Origin: Bathymodiolus brooksi
Taxonomy: Eukaryota; Mollusca; Bivalvia; Mytilida; Modiolidae
Direction: 5' to 3'
Assembly (NCBI GenBank): GCA_963680875.1
Contig: OY804575.1
Coordinates: 30,656,494 to 30,720,493 of the forward strand
DNA length: 64,000 nucleotides
In this document: one piece after another, positions 27,901 through 37,800 of the stretch
Numbering within the stretch: the first letter of the stretch is position 1
Layout: each line of letters starts with the position of its first letter
Made by a program: the position numbers and the translations under genes
The notes under the pieces: generated by a model
Told to the model about the DNA's origin: nothing
What the model saw: only the letters and a program-made list of their open reading frames with translations
The model's database searches: none

Positions 27901-28300
27901 GCCTTTAAAACTAATTCTATGTGGGGAGACTTAAGCCTATAAAACTAATTCTATGTGGGGAGACTTAGGCCTATAAAAATAATTCTATGTGGGGAGGCTT
28001 AGGCCTATGAAACTAATTAAATGTGGGGAGGCTTAGGCCTTTAAAACTAATTCTATGTGGGGAGACTTAAGCCTATAAAACTAATTATATGTGGGGAGGC
28101 GTAGGCCTATAAAAATAATTCTATGTGGGGAGGCTTAGACCTATAACACTAATTCTATGTTGGAAGGCTTAGGCCTATAAAACTAATTCTATGTGGGGAG
28201 ATTTAGGCCTATAAAACTAATTCTATGTGGGGAGGCTTATGCCTATAAAATAATTATATGTGGGGAGACTTAGGCCTATACAACTATTTCTATGTAGGAG
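21964..28300. repeat. 2751-bp higher-order repeat in block 3 (~2.3 copies)
   Basis: The marker at the short unit 'ggcctatacaactatttc' occurs at 22,771, 25,522 and 28,273, exactly 2751 apart each time. Two further markers, 'gagaattaag' (24,461 and 27,212) and 'aaacgaatta' (24,001 and 26,752), give the same period. 2751 is 81 units minus 3 bp. Older spacings of 2989 and 2037 bp between 'aaacgaatta' at 18,975, 21,964 and 24,001 show earlier, partly rearranged rounds. Confidence 0.85.
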
Positions 28301-28667
28301 GCTTAGGCCTATAAAACTAATTCTATGTGGGGAGGCTTAGGCCTGTAAAACTAATTCTATGTGGAGAGGCTTAGGCCTGTAAAACTAATTCTATGTGGGG
28401 AGGCTTAGGCCTATAAAACTAATTATATGTGGGGAGGCTTAGGTCTATAATACTAATTCTATGTGGGTAGGCTTAGGCCTATGAAACTAATTCTATGTGG
28501 GTAGGCTTAGGCCTATGAAACTAATTCTATGTGGGGAGGCTTAGGCCTATAAAACTAATTATATGTGGGGAGGCTGAAGCCTATAAAACTAATTCTACGT
28601 GGGAAGGCTTAGGCCTATAAAACTAATTCTATGTGGGGAGGCTTAGGCCTATAAAACTAATTCTATG

Positions 28668-28700
28668 AAAACGTAGATATCGAATATCGTGGGCACGAGG
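28668..28700. repeat. Module tail, copy 3, at the edge of the macro-repeat
   Basis: Same tail as at 9,657 and 13,670 (AAAACGTAGATATCGAATAT then CGTGGGCACGAGG). Here it continues into unrelated sequence, so it marks the outer right boundary. Confidence 0.8.
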
Positions 28701-28931
28701 CGTTTCTGAAAGAAAAAAACCTTTATCAGGTATGCTCGTAATTAAAACATTCGAAAGCCAGATAATCTAAAAGTCTTTGGGAGATAGGAAACCAAAGGAC
28801 ATAAAGAGTATTGCCAAATTTGGGTATGGTCACTTATGCCTGACGGAGGAGAACCTCAGTTTTATTGATACTTACATTATTGACCTCCAGTTGTTTGTAG
28901 GAGGGCTCCTGTTTTATTTACTCTATATATA
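28701..28931. other. Short non-repetitive spacer
   Basis: About 230 bp between the end of the macro-repeat and the Tc1 element. I recognise no gene or repeat in it. Confidence 0.5.
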
Positions 28932-28954
28932 CTAATGGAAAAAAGAAGCTGTGC
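28932..28954 (+). repeat. Left terminal inverted repeat of the Tc1 element
   Basis: 23 bp starting CTAATGG right after TA. It pairs with 30,406-30,428 with two mismatches. Confidence 0.8.
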
Positions 28955-29227
28955 ATTCTAAAAATTAATCTATATTTTTTTATGACCGGGTATTTAATTT
29001 TTTATTAGTCATGACTAGTTGAAATATTGATTGTTATGCTATCGACCAGACGCGGGAAACTTGCACGGACTTTGACACGCTCTATGAGTACACCTCGTGT
29101 ATTTGGCCTTCTTTTGTTCAACATTCTCGTTTAACGATTTGTGACTGTTTGAGGTTTACTAAGGTTTGTTTTTGCCCCTACACATCAGAAAAAACAGTTT
29201 TGTTTGAATGACATTAATTCCAGTGTT

Positions 29228-30247
29228 ATGCCACGTCTCGACGAAAATCAGCGTCTTCGTGCTATTGGTATGTTCCAAGCTGGACTGGCACAGAACGTTG
29301 TCGCTAGAAATTTTGGCTGTCATCGCCACACGATACTGTCATTATGGAGACGATTTAGACAATCTGGCAACACTAGAAACCACAGACGTTCAGGTCGTCC
29401 ACGTGTAACGTCACGTCGTCAAGATAACCACATAAGGCTGGTGCATCTGCGAAATCGATTCCAGACGTCAAATCTCACTGCAAGAAGCATCCCCGGATTA
29501 CGACCGATCAGCTATAGAACAGTCCGCAATAGACTTCGTGAACATAACATCAGGCCAAGACGTCCCGCAATCCGTCCAATGTTGCTGCCTAGACACCGTG
29601 CAGCTAGGCTAACGTGGTGTAGACGTTATTTAAGATTCAGAATACAGGATTGGGCCAACATCCTGTTTACAGATGAATCCCGATTTCACCTAGACAGCAG
29701 TGATGGCCGTTCTCGTGTTTACTGCCGTGTAGGATAACGATATGCAGACGCCTGTGTCATTCAACGTCAATCGTTTGGTGGTGGCAGTGTTATGGTGTGG
29801 GGAGGCATAACAGCACATGGCAAAACACCATTGGTTGTTGTCGCCGGAAATCTGACCGGTATGCGCTATCGGGATGAAATTGTTCAGCCTTATGTCATTC
29901 CGTTCATCCAAGCTCAGGCCAACAACGTCACATTTCAGCAGGACAACGCTCGACCACATGTTGCGCGAGTAGTGCGTGACTATCTGACACAGTAAAATGT
30001 TGATGTGTTACCAAGGCTAGCAGTTTCACCCGATCTTTCACCCATTGAGCATGCTTGGGATGAAATGGAACGACGGTTACGGCATCTGCCAAATAAGCCA
30101 GTGAAGTTAGCGGAAATGGGTTTGGCATTGATCCGCATTTGGAACAATATCCCACAAGCATTTTTCAACAACTTAGTTAGATCAATGCGTCGCCGTTGCC
30201 AAGTATGCATGGTGGACACATACGCTACTGACTTTGGTAATGTCTAA
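29228..30247 (+). pseudogene. Tc1-like transposase with two nonsense codons
   Basis: Cut-and-paste transposase. The start chosen is the ATG at 29,228 (MPRLDENQRLRAIG), the usual start of this family; upstream codons in frame lack an ATG. 339 codons is normal family length. Residues 1-45 form the first helix-turn-helix (VVARNFGCHRHTILSLWRR), GRPR lies near 56-59, and a second HTH covers about 60-110 (SYRTVRNRLREHNIRPRR). The catalytic triad is complete: D149 (FTDESRFHL), D239 (QQDNARPH) and E274 (SPDLSPIEHAWDEM), with 34 residues between the last two (DD34E). TAA stops at 29,735 (codon 170, inside the usual G-x-RYAD stretch) and at 29,993 (codon 256, between D2 and E) break it. All three parts share one frame and no frameshift is seen, so inactivation looks recent. 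It cannot make an active enzyme unless both stops are suppressed. Confidence 0.92.
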
Positions 30248-30405
30248 AGAGCTTTGTGTTGTTTAAAACGTTTACCAAATGAATTTAAGTGACGTTAAAT
30301 GTTATTGGTCTGATGGTTTGGTGAAAAATGCATTATTCGACAATATACTGTACACAATTAATAAATTTTATTTTGATATTGATCTTTAATTGGTTTTTTA
30401 GTAAA

Positions 30406-30428
30406 GCACAGTTTCTTTTTTCCACTAG
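30406..30428 (-). repeat. Right terminal inverted repeat of the Tc1 element
   Basis: Ends TTTTTTCCACTAG immediately before TA at 30,429. Inverted partner of 28,932-28,954. Confidence 0.8.
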
Positions 30429-30430
30429 TA

Positions 30431-30782
30431 ATATAAGTTGGTTTGCGTATAGTGGTGTCCAACACATATTGTGTTGTGTGTTTGTCTTGTTTGTCCTCGT
30501 CTTGTGTGCCATGTGTTACTGGTTTCTCTGGATTGTCATTTTTTTTATTACCCAATTGGTATTCTCTAACGTTTATTTAAATGATAGATATATTTAATAA
30601 ACTATATCAGTGTCGAAACACTGGTTACATATTGAGTGAAACTCTCGGTGACTTGACCCTGTAACTATCCATTTATCGAAGTGACTTTATCAAACCAGGA
30701 AATAAACCGTCATGAATACATATTTGTGCTAGGGGTATCGATTTGTCCTTTGTTTTCACGATGTGACATTTTTTCTCTCACT
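30431..30782. other. AT-rich spacer, no supported gene
   Basis: The 89-codon plus-strand frame that begins inside the Tc1 right end and runs to 30,597 is Phe/Leu/Val-rich with T-rich codons, has no recognisable domain, and crosses the transposon boundary. I do not call it a gene. Confidence 0.5.
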
Positions 30783-30920
30783 TTATTCAACAATTGTTGA
30801 TGCTTTATTAAAATCAATATCCTGCAATAGTTCAATCAATCTCAGTAGTTTAGAGTCACCTAGCATTTCTACCTGCTCTGAAGCCTCATACCAATAAATT
30901 ATAATATATACAAATAACAT
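30783..30920 (-). CDS. Possible small coding piece or 3' exon, unrecognised
   Basis: A 45-codon minus-strand frame ending in TAA at 30,783-30,785. Its C-terminal part is protein-like: MLGDSKLLRLIELLQDI then DFNKASTIVE, a charged and leucine-rich segment that would make an amphipathic helix, unlike the T-rich shadow frames nearby. The N-terminal part (MLFVYIIIYWYE) looks like AT-rich noncoding sequence, so if real, the coding part would start at an acceptor near 30,875-30,885; the AG sites there have weak pyrimidine tracts. It lies ~0.75 kb beyond the stop of the lectin gene on the same strand, so it could be an alternative last exon or a relic of another gene. No family is recognised. Confidence 0.2.
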   Translation of the reverse strand: MLFVYIIIYWYEASEQVEMLGDSKLLRLIELLQDIDFNKASTIVE

Positions 30921-30965
30921 AAGATGTACGTTCTAATGTCAGATAGATTGTATTATAGACAATAA

Positions 30966-30998
30966 TAAAAGTTTGAAGACACCAAAGGGGTAAATCGT
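30966..30998 (-). repeat. Short remnant of the retroelement 3' terminus
   Basis: AGTTTGAAGACACCAAAGGG followed by GTAAATCGTAA matches the terminal ~30 bp of the retroelement tails at 427 and 37,793 (minus orientation). Nothing further of the element remains because the 49-bp tandem repeat follows. Confidence 0.5.
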
Positions 30999-31018
30999 AA
31001 AACAATGAACATGTCTTT

Positions 31019-31706
31019 AACACTTAACAAAGTAGAGCTCACCGATGACATCGTGGGATGTTGAATTAACACTTAGCAAAGTAGAGTACACCGATGACAT
31101 TGTCGGATGTTGAATTAACACTTAACAAAGTAGAGTTCACCGATGACATCGTCGGATGTTGAATTAACACTTAACAAAGTAGGGTTCACCGATCACATCG
31201 TCGGAAGTTGAATTAACACTTAGCAAAGTACAGTTCATCAATGACATCGTCGGAAGTTGAATTAACACTTAGCAAAGTACAGTTCATCAATGACATCGTC
31301 GGCTGTTGAATTAACACTTAGCAAAGTACAGTTCATCAATGACATCGTCGGATATTGAATTAACACTTAGCAAAGTACAGTTCATCAATGACATCGTCGG
31401 ATGTTGAATTAACACTTAACAAAGTTCAGTTCATCAATGACATCGTCGGATGTTGAATTAACACTTAACAAAGTACAGTTCATCAATGACATCATCGGAT
31501 GTTGAATTAACACTTAACAAAGTACAGTTCATCAATGACATCGTCGGATGTTGAATTAACACTTAACAAAGTACAGTTCATCAATGACATCGTCGGATGT
31601 TGAATTAATACTTAGCAAAGTACAGTTCATCAATGACATCGTCGGATGTTGAATTAACACTTAACAAAGTACAGCAGTTCATCGAAGTAATCGTCGGATG
31701 TTGAAT
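31019..31706. repeat. 49-bp minisatellite, 14 copies, overlapping the lectin gene's last exon
   Basis: Fourteen head-to-tail copies of a 49-bp unit (AACACTTAACAAAGTACAGT, then TCATCAATGACATCGTCGGA and TGTTGAATT). The right-most copy, 31,654-31,706, is 52 bp with an extra 'cag' and is the 3' end of the PAN-domain exon read on the minus strand: codons for STSDDYFDELLYFVKC and the stop. The other copies are degenerate repeats of that exon end. The leftward copies nearest 31,019 are the most diverged from the centre ('agagttcaccgatg' variants). Confidence 0.9.
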
Positions 31707-31889
31707 CTGCCAACAGCTCACACATATGGTTTGTAGTGTTGTATACAAAAGAGCAACATCTGGGCTTATTTAAGCATTTCCATCCGCAGTAGAGAATGGA
31801 GTTTGTGGTTGTTGATAACATAAGAGAATCCCCAAGACAGCTGATGTCTTTTTTGCAAAACTGGCACCCGTGTCCACTAAAAGGCAGAT
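31654..31889 (-). CDS. Last exon: PAN/apple-like domain and C-terminus
   Basis: The acceptor is TTTCAG at 31,890-31,895. The exon starts with two bases that complete the G left by the mucin exon (GAT, Asp). 77 codons then run to TAA at 31,654-31,656. The Cys-rich core reads GHGCQFCKKDISC, then ILYCGWKCLNKPRCCSFVY and NTTNHMCELL. The pattern C-x3-C-x4-CCSF-x-Y then C-E-L-L is typical of PAN/apple modules, although the domain is short and carries extra cysteines. NTT is a possible N-glycosylation site. The acidic tail (STSDDYFDELLYFVKC) is the source-like copy of the adjoining 49-bp minisatellite. An alternative is splicing at TTT|GTTAAGT just before the stop; the donor is weak, so I prefer the stop. 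Confidence 0.75.
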
Positions 31890-34800
31890 CTGAAATTAAT
31901 TTACTGACAATGTTAAAAATAAATAACCCTTTTCATTGATAAGAATGTAACGTTCTCCATAGCATGTTCATATGTGACTATTATGTGAGTAGCATAAATG
32001 CTTTTAAATATATTTATGCAAGTCGCTTAATAGAAAAAAATATTGAAGTCACATGTAGGTATATAAATAAATTTAGAGAACTTGATACCTAAATAAACAA
32101 TTTGGATATCGCCAAGTTTTATAATCAGGTATGTATTTTGTACGGAAGTTTTATTTGTGACATTGGAAGAGGCTTTGTTGATCACCTAGATGAACTTGTA
32201 ATATATCATTCCTTGTAGGTATATATTTAGTTATTCTATGTATAATGTTTATATGTATTAGTGGGGTTGATGTTGTTTATATGGTCAATTGCATGTTTAC
32301 ATGTGTTTAGTTCCGTGTTGTAATATATGCTACAATGTCTGCGTAAAAGCGATGTTCGGTTCGTCTTTACTCCCATTTTGTCAGGAATTCATGTAATTTG
32401 TATTTATGTACCTATACTGGTGCCTAACACCATTTCCATTTCAGATGATGTTCATCTTATCAAATAGTAACACGATGGGTGTCACTAGTGTAACACGAAC
32501 TGCTCGGTGTAACCCTTACAGAGTAATGAATATTTTAGCGTATGTAATTATAATAATATATATAGTATTGTATAATAAATTAATTTTAGAGTCACATGTC
32601 ATTTTATACGTGTTTTGATAGGTTTAAAAAGTTGAGGTTATTTGTATATGTACTGAATCTTAAAATAGACGTCGTTCTCAAGGCGTCGCATGCCGTTGTC
32701 ATCAGGTGATTTTCTTTAAATGAGGCACCTTTGGGGTTATTTAAATTTGTTTCCGATTATTTGCCTTATTTTGAAAAAATAAATATATTTTTCAATATCA
32801 TAACAAAAAAAGTTGAATTAATTTATAAGGATTGATCGAAATTATTTGTTCGGTTCATTCGAAATAACCTCAATCAGGTTGTACACACCCTTGCGTAACA
32901 CGCTACGCGGGTTACTCGGTGTGTACAACATGACTGAGGTTACTTCTTCATGAACCGAACAAAAATTGCGATCAATCCTTAATTGTATTTATACTAGTCC
33001 AGCGACGAAATCTGAAAAGACGCTTATTTAAGGAGATTAATGCACCCACAGAACACACACCTGGAAACACTTTAAAATGAAAGACAATACATTAATCTAA
33101 AATATTTTACATGCCGTAAGACAATCGTATGGTCTGATTTCTGTAAAAACAGGATTTTTAGTGTTTTTGTGGTTTTTGAAAATTTACACGTATACACAAA
33201 AGTCTTAATATTTTAAATGATTCGTAGTTTTCCAGTCACATTTTCATATCCAAATATATAAATAAGACATAATTGAACAAAACTAACAATCTGTTTTTGT
33301 TCGGATGTGTATTATTAATTTTTAAATCTCTTTGAATTCAAGAGGCGTGGTTAACACGAAATTTCACTGATTTCGTTTGATACCAAGCGAAAACAACACG
33401 ATTAAAATATTTCATTTTCCATCTAATTACACTGAAACATTGTTTACACAAAACAAATCCCATTAAAAGCCAATTATGATAGCTTTTCGAGTTACTCGGT
33501 GTGTACAACCTGACTGAGGTTACTTCTTCATGAACCGAACAAAAATTGCGATCAATCCTTAATTGTATTTATACGGAGAAGGCAACAATAAGTTGAAAAA
33601 CTTGTGTCTGATCATTTTATTGTTATTATGAAGACAACCAAATATGCTTAAATCAAAATAACACCACATACACGACTAGATCAAAAGTATAAATGAATGA
33701 TAAATTGGAACGTCCCTTTCATAGACTCTGTTTTTAATTGTATCGAGGATTAAAAAAGATCACTTTTTGAAATTGGTAATTGCTAACTGAGGACTGTTTG
33801 TGCCTTTAGAGCACAATCAAACGGCTAAATTAAAACGACAGGTGCCACTAGTGGAGCAGGAACTGCTTACCCTTTCGGGGTACCTGAGTTCACCCACGGT
33901 TTTACTGGGGTTCGTGTTACTCAATCGTTAGTGTTATGTATATGTTTTGTAGATCGTTGTTTGTCTTTTTGTACTTTTTCATTTGTCCATTGTGTTGTCT
34001 GTCCTTCTTCGATATACGGATTCTGATTACCCCTTTGGCATCTTCAAATTCTTCTTTAATTGTGGATAAAGGAATGTTGTGTGCATTGAAATACCTTTTA
34101 TGTAAAAAGCTATACCTTCGAGCGTTGTTATGGTGGACATTTCTACTGTCGTAGGTGTGTCAGTTGACATATATGGTGTTTCTGTTGATGTAGTGGGTCT
34201 GACTGTTGAAATAGTAGTTGTGGTTGTATCAACTTAAACAATAAACCAAAACAATACATAAACAAACCATGAAACCAAGACGGAGCTCTCATCAATTTGT
34301 GATCGCTATACTAACATGTAACAAATGGATGCACGTATACAAATAAAGAAATAAGAAGATGCATTCCACAATAACAATATTGTGATGACAGAATGTATAT
34401 GGTAGTGTTAGAACTATCCAGCATAAAGTACGGTAGATCGTGGATTCGAGCCCCGGTCGGGTCAAACAAAACACCATAAAATTGGTATTTTATTGCTTCT
34501 CTGCTAACCACACAGCATTAAGGAGAAAGAGCAAAGACTGGTTGGCTCGGAACCAGAATAATGTGTCCGAGTGAAGCGACATGTCTACCCATGGACTGTT
34601 GTTTCAGTGAACTAGCACTATAATAGTCCAACTCAGCATGTTGGTCTAGTACAAAGCGGACCTCATCATCATCTCATTAAAAATAATTTATTCTCGTCAT
34701 GATATAGCTGAAAATTTGCTGAATTTATGTTAAACAGCAATCACTCACTCTAGAAGTGCCATTTTCATCCAGTAGACATATATTGTGTGAAAATGTTATA

Positions 34801-37800
34801 ACTATACAACAGACAAGTTGGACATGGAGTGTTATAACATTCCAAATAGACAGAATTGTTGTGTGTAAGTGTTGATGTGGAATTGCTATTAAACTATTCA
34901 GTAGTATTTAATCGATGATCGTGTCTTAATACCAAAAAAAAAGAAAGAAAAAAAAGAAGAATATGGTTATCAAATATAATCACGTTGTATAAACATGTAT
35001 GATAAACAAAATGTACAATAGTAAGTTATTCTGCATATAAATGTCATGCATTTGCCGTGACATTTTTCTATTTTGGAAGTCATGATTATTTTGTATACAG
35101 AAGGGTAGTAGAAGTGGTCTTTGAATTATACAAGAATGTCTTTATAATTTGATGTAAAGTTTATAAAATGAATCATGGAAGTTTGTGGTTGTAATAATGC
35201 CTGCTCTCAAGGTTTCATGTTGTAATAATGCCTGCTCTCAAGGTTTCATGTTGTAATAATGCCTCCTGCTCTCAAGGTTTCATGTTGTAATAATGCTTGC
35301 TCTCAAGGTTTCATGTTGTAATAATGCCTGCCCTCAATGTTTCATGTTGTAATAATGCCTGCTCTCAAGGTTTCATGTTGTAATAATGCCTGCTCTCAAG
35401 GTTTCATGTTGTAATAATGCCTGCTCGCAAGGTTTCATGTTGTAATAATGCCTGCTCTCAAGGTTTCATGTTGTAATAATGCCTGCTCTCAAGGTTTCAT
35501 GTTGTAATATCATGACGCTATTAACAGTAAGTGAACACTCATCAAAATAGTTCTTCCATACTAATTAATCTTTATAGTATTAAGCTATGTTGACCATTTT
35601 TTTAATTTTATGATTTTCTTGACAACGATCATCATTTTATTTTACATATATATAAGCAACATATCACATCTTTGATTTTAGATTACAATTAGGTATATAC
35701 TCATTTTTAAATACTGCAGTAACATTCCTTAAAAATTTTATGAAACTAATATGGCGTTTTAACAGTTAAGATTAGAAATTCTACGAAATGCTAAAAAGCC
35801 TAAGGAATATTTCTCTTAACTATCACCGTTCGTAGTGGCTTAGGAAATATGTATGTATTTTATAAACTACACATCAGTACGAAATATGGGATCATACACG
35901 TACCTTCATTTACTTGGCATATGACATTCTTGGACCAAAAACATTGAGCATCGTTCCATCCTTCTTTCGGCCATAGTTCAATACAATCATCTTCGGGATA
36001 CAAGCTATCAGGACTAACTACACAGGAAAATAAATAATAATAATAAATGACCATCAATCTAGTTACAGTTAGATGTTATCCTGTGCTTTTTATTTATTGT
36101 TTAGATGATACACTAACATCTAATGACATACCTGTCAACCTACCAATCAGCTAGTAGTCAACCAAATATTGAGATATGAAAAACCGAAAACACACGGATA
36201 TCTGCATTCTCTATCCAGAGTTGCCGTTATCGCTAAGCTCCACTACACCTCTGTCAACGCTCATTTTACAAGATTTTTGTAAAATTTAGACACATTAAAA
36301 AAATGTACTTAAAATTGTTTTAATTATTGTAAATATCAATAAAGATGAAAATAAATCACTCATTTTAAATCAATTCTCTCTTAAAAATGATTCCCCCCCA
36401 ACACTTCTTGGAGAACTATTTTGCGGAGGAAAAATTAAACACGATCACATTATAGACAAAATGGAGGATAGAGTGAAACATGCCTTCAACAAGTACGACA
36501 ATGTTTTGATCATGTGATTGAAAAACGTTAATGATGGTCATGTGATTTTGGGACTATTTTTCAAGCATTGACAGAGGTGTAGTGGAGCTTAGCGGGAACG
36601 ACCACTCTGGATAGAGAAAGGGATATCTGTTGTTTGATTACAGTCTTACAAAACAAATGAATGAACAGTTACCTGAGATTTTGTCAGCAGGAAAACATGT
36701 TAATTTCATAACATGGAGAGTTGCTTTGTTTTATATCACGTATCTAGTAATGAATGATCTGTTTATAGTTAATTGAATATCTGTGTAGAGTTCTCATTCA
36801 ATCAGGTTTATGGTTTGTGAGAAGAAATGTTTTACACTGTGGATGGGATCTTTTATCAACTATTTTATATCCTGCTGTTCCAACAGTCTTTTTTCGTGTG
36901 GATAAGTAAAGAGAAAATGTTTTGCACATTTCGAGAAAAAAAAAATTAAAGCTCAATTTAATAAAACTGTTTTTCAAATTTGAAAGGGTGGAACTGTTTG
37001 ATAAGATATTACTAGTCGGGCGAATAATACGTGCAGAAAAAGAAAAAAAGTTTCCTACAATACGATATAATGGTTTTATTAGTGATGTTCTACCGACGAT
37101 TATTATATTTCATCAAAAGCAAAATAAAAATCGGAATATGTGTACCACAAATTCTATATAATTTGACTCTTTTAACTCGCTTGACCAAACACTTACCGTT
37201 CCTTTCCTCGTTCATGACTTATCACCTGGGTTTTAACTAGATTATCACGACGGGTGTCACTAGTGGAGCACCTGCGTTCACTCCCGGTTTTTAGGGGGGT
37301 TCGTGTTACTCGATCTTTGGTTTTATGTGTATGTTTTGTAGATTGTTGTTTGTCCTTTTGTTTAATTTCTTTTGGCCATTATGTTGTCTGTTCTTCTTCA
37401 ATATACAGATTCTGATTACCCCTTTGGTATCTTCAAACTCTTCTTAGCTATTACGTCCGACGTCAAGCGCTAACTATTTTAAAAATGCTTAGGTGGGACA
37501 AAGTCAACCAACGTTGGCCTGAATCATCGTTAGGTTGTGACTAACAAAAGAAATTTAAATTTAAATACAAAACTACACCACAAGTTGAAATTGTCTTAAA
37601 TTGAATCTGAATGTATGCTATAACGAGTTGCATAATACTTATTCCTTTTTTCTGAGTAATTATTAGTTTTGCCAATTCTAATAGATGTATAACATACTGG
37701 AGCTTCTCTTTTTATTTTCTAATGTGTCAAATGTAATGTAAAGAAAAATCACAGACAACAAAACCACACAAATAGACCAAACAAGATTGAATAAAAAATG

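Larger units (their letters stand above)
14364..28667. repeat. 34-bp satellite array, block 3 (~420 units)
   Basis: The longest 34-bp block. It uses the same unit and variant classes, plus block-specific variants ('ctaggtgcgg', 'atgttgggatgc', 'attcgatgtg', 'gaggcttgggcc'). It ends with the same terminal units as blocks 1 and 2, then the tail. No interruption by unique sequence was seen over 14.3 kb. Confidence 0.95.
780..28700. repeat. Three-module macro-repeat: core + 34-bp satellite + tail
   Basis: The order core, 34-bp array, tail occurs three times: 780-9,687, 9,687-13,700 and 13,700-28,700. The cores at 9,687 and 13,700 differ at only a few positions over ~660 bp and share substitutions that the first core lacks. 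The tail (around AAAACGTAGATATCGAA and GGGCACGA) ends every module. After the first two modules it runs straight into GTGATGACTCC of the next core; after the third it runs into unrelated sequence (cgtttctg). The first core continues upstream into the rest of the retroelement, so module 1 carries the original left flank and module 3 the original right flank. Confidence 0.85.
28932..30428 (+). mobile_element. Tc1-like (Tc1/mariner, DD34E) DNA transposon, nearly complete, inactive
   Basis: A 1497-bp element flanked by TA on both sides (28,930-28,931 and 30,429-30,430), the expected target duplication of Tc1/mariner. Its ends are inverted: CTAATGGAAAAAAGAAGCTG on the left and the complement of CTAGTGGAAAAAAGAAACTG on the right, 21 of 23 matching. 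One transposase frame fills the middle, broken by two stops. Length, TIRs, TA duplication and a ~340-codon single-exon gene all fit a full-length Tc1-like element. It inserted in the short interval between the satellite macro-repeat and the lectin gene. Confidence 0.88.

Noticed and set aside
1517..28667. CRISPR-like array
   Set aside because: The repeats are directly contiguous with no unique spacers, the variation is substitution-like, and the setting is eukaryotic with no cas genes.
1517..28667. Telomeric repeat because units contain TTAGGC
   Set aside because: TTAGGC occurs once per 34-bp unit as part of TTAGGCCTA and never as a short tandem hexamer.
28668..28700. GGGCACGAGG resembling a cDNA-library adaptor
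   Set aside because: It is part of a ~32-bp tail conserved at three module ends and embedded in genomic context, so contamination is not needed; the match is short and probably chance.
29690..30219. Minus-strand frames overlapping the transposase
   Set aside because: They are antisense shadows of the transposase coding sequence.
30328..30597. 89-codon plus-strand frame
   Set aside because: It begins inside the Tc1 terminal repeat, crosses the insertion boundary and is a T-rich hydrophobic shadow frame.
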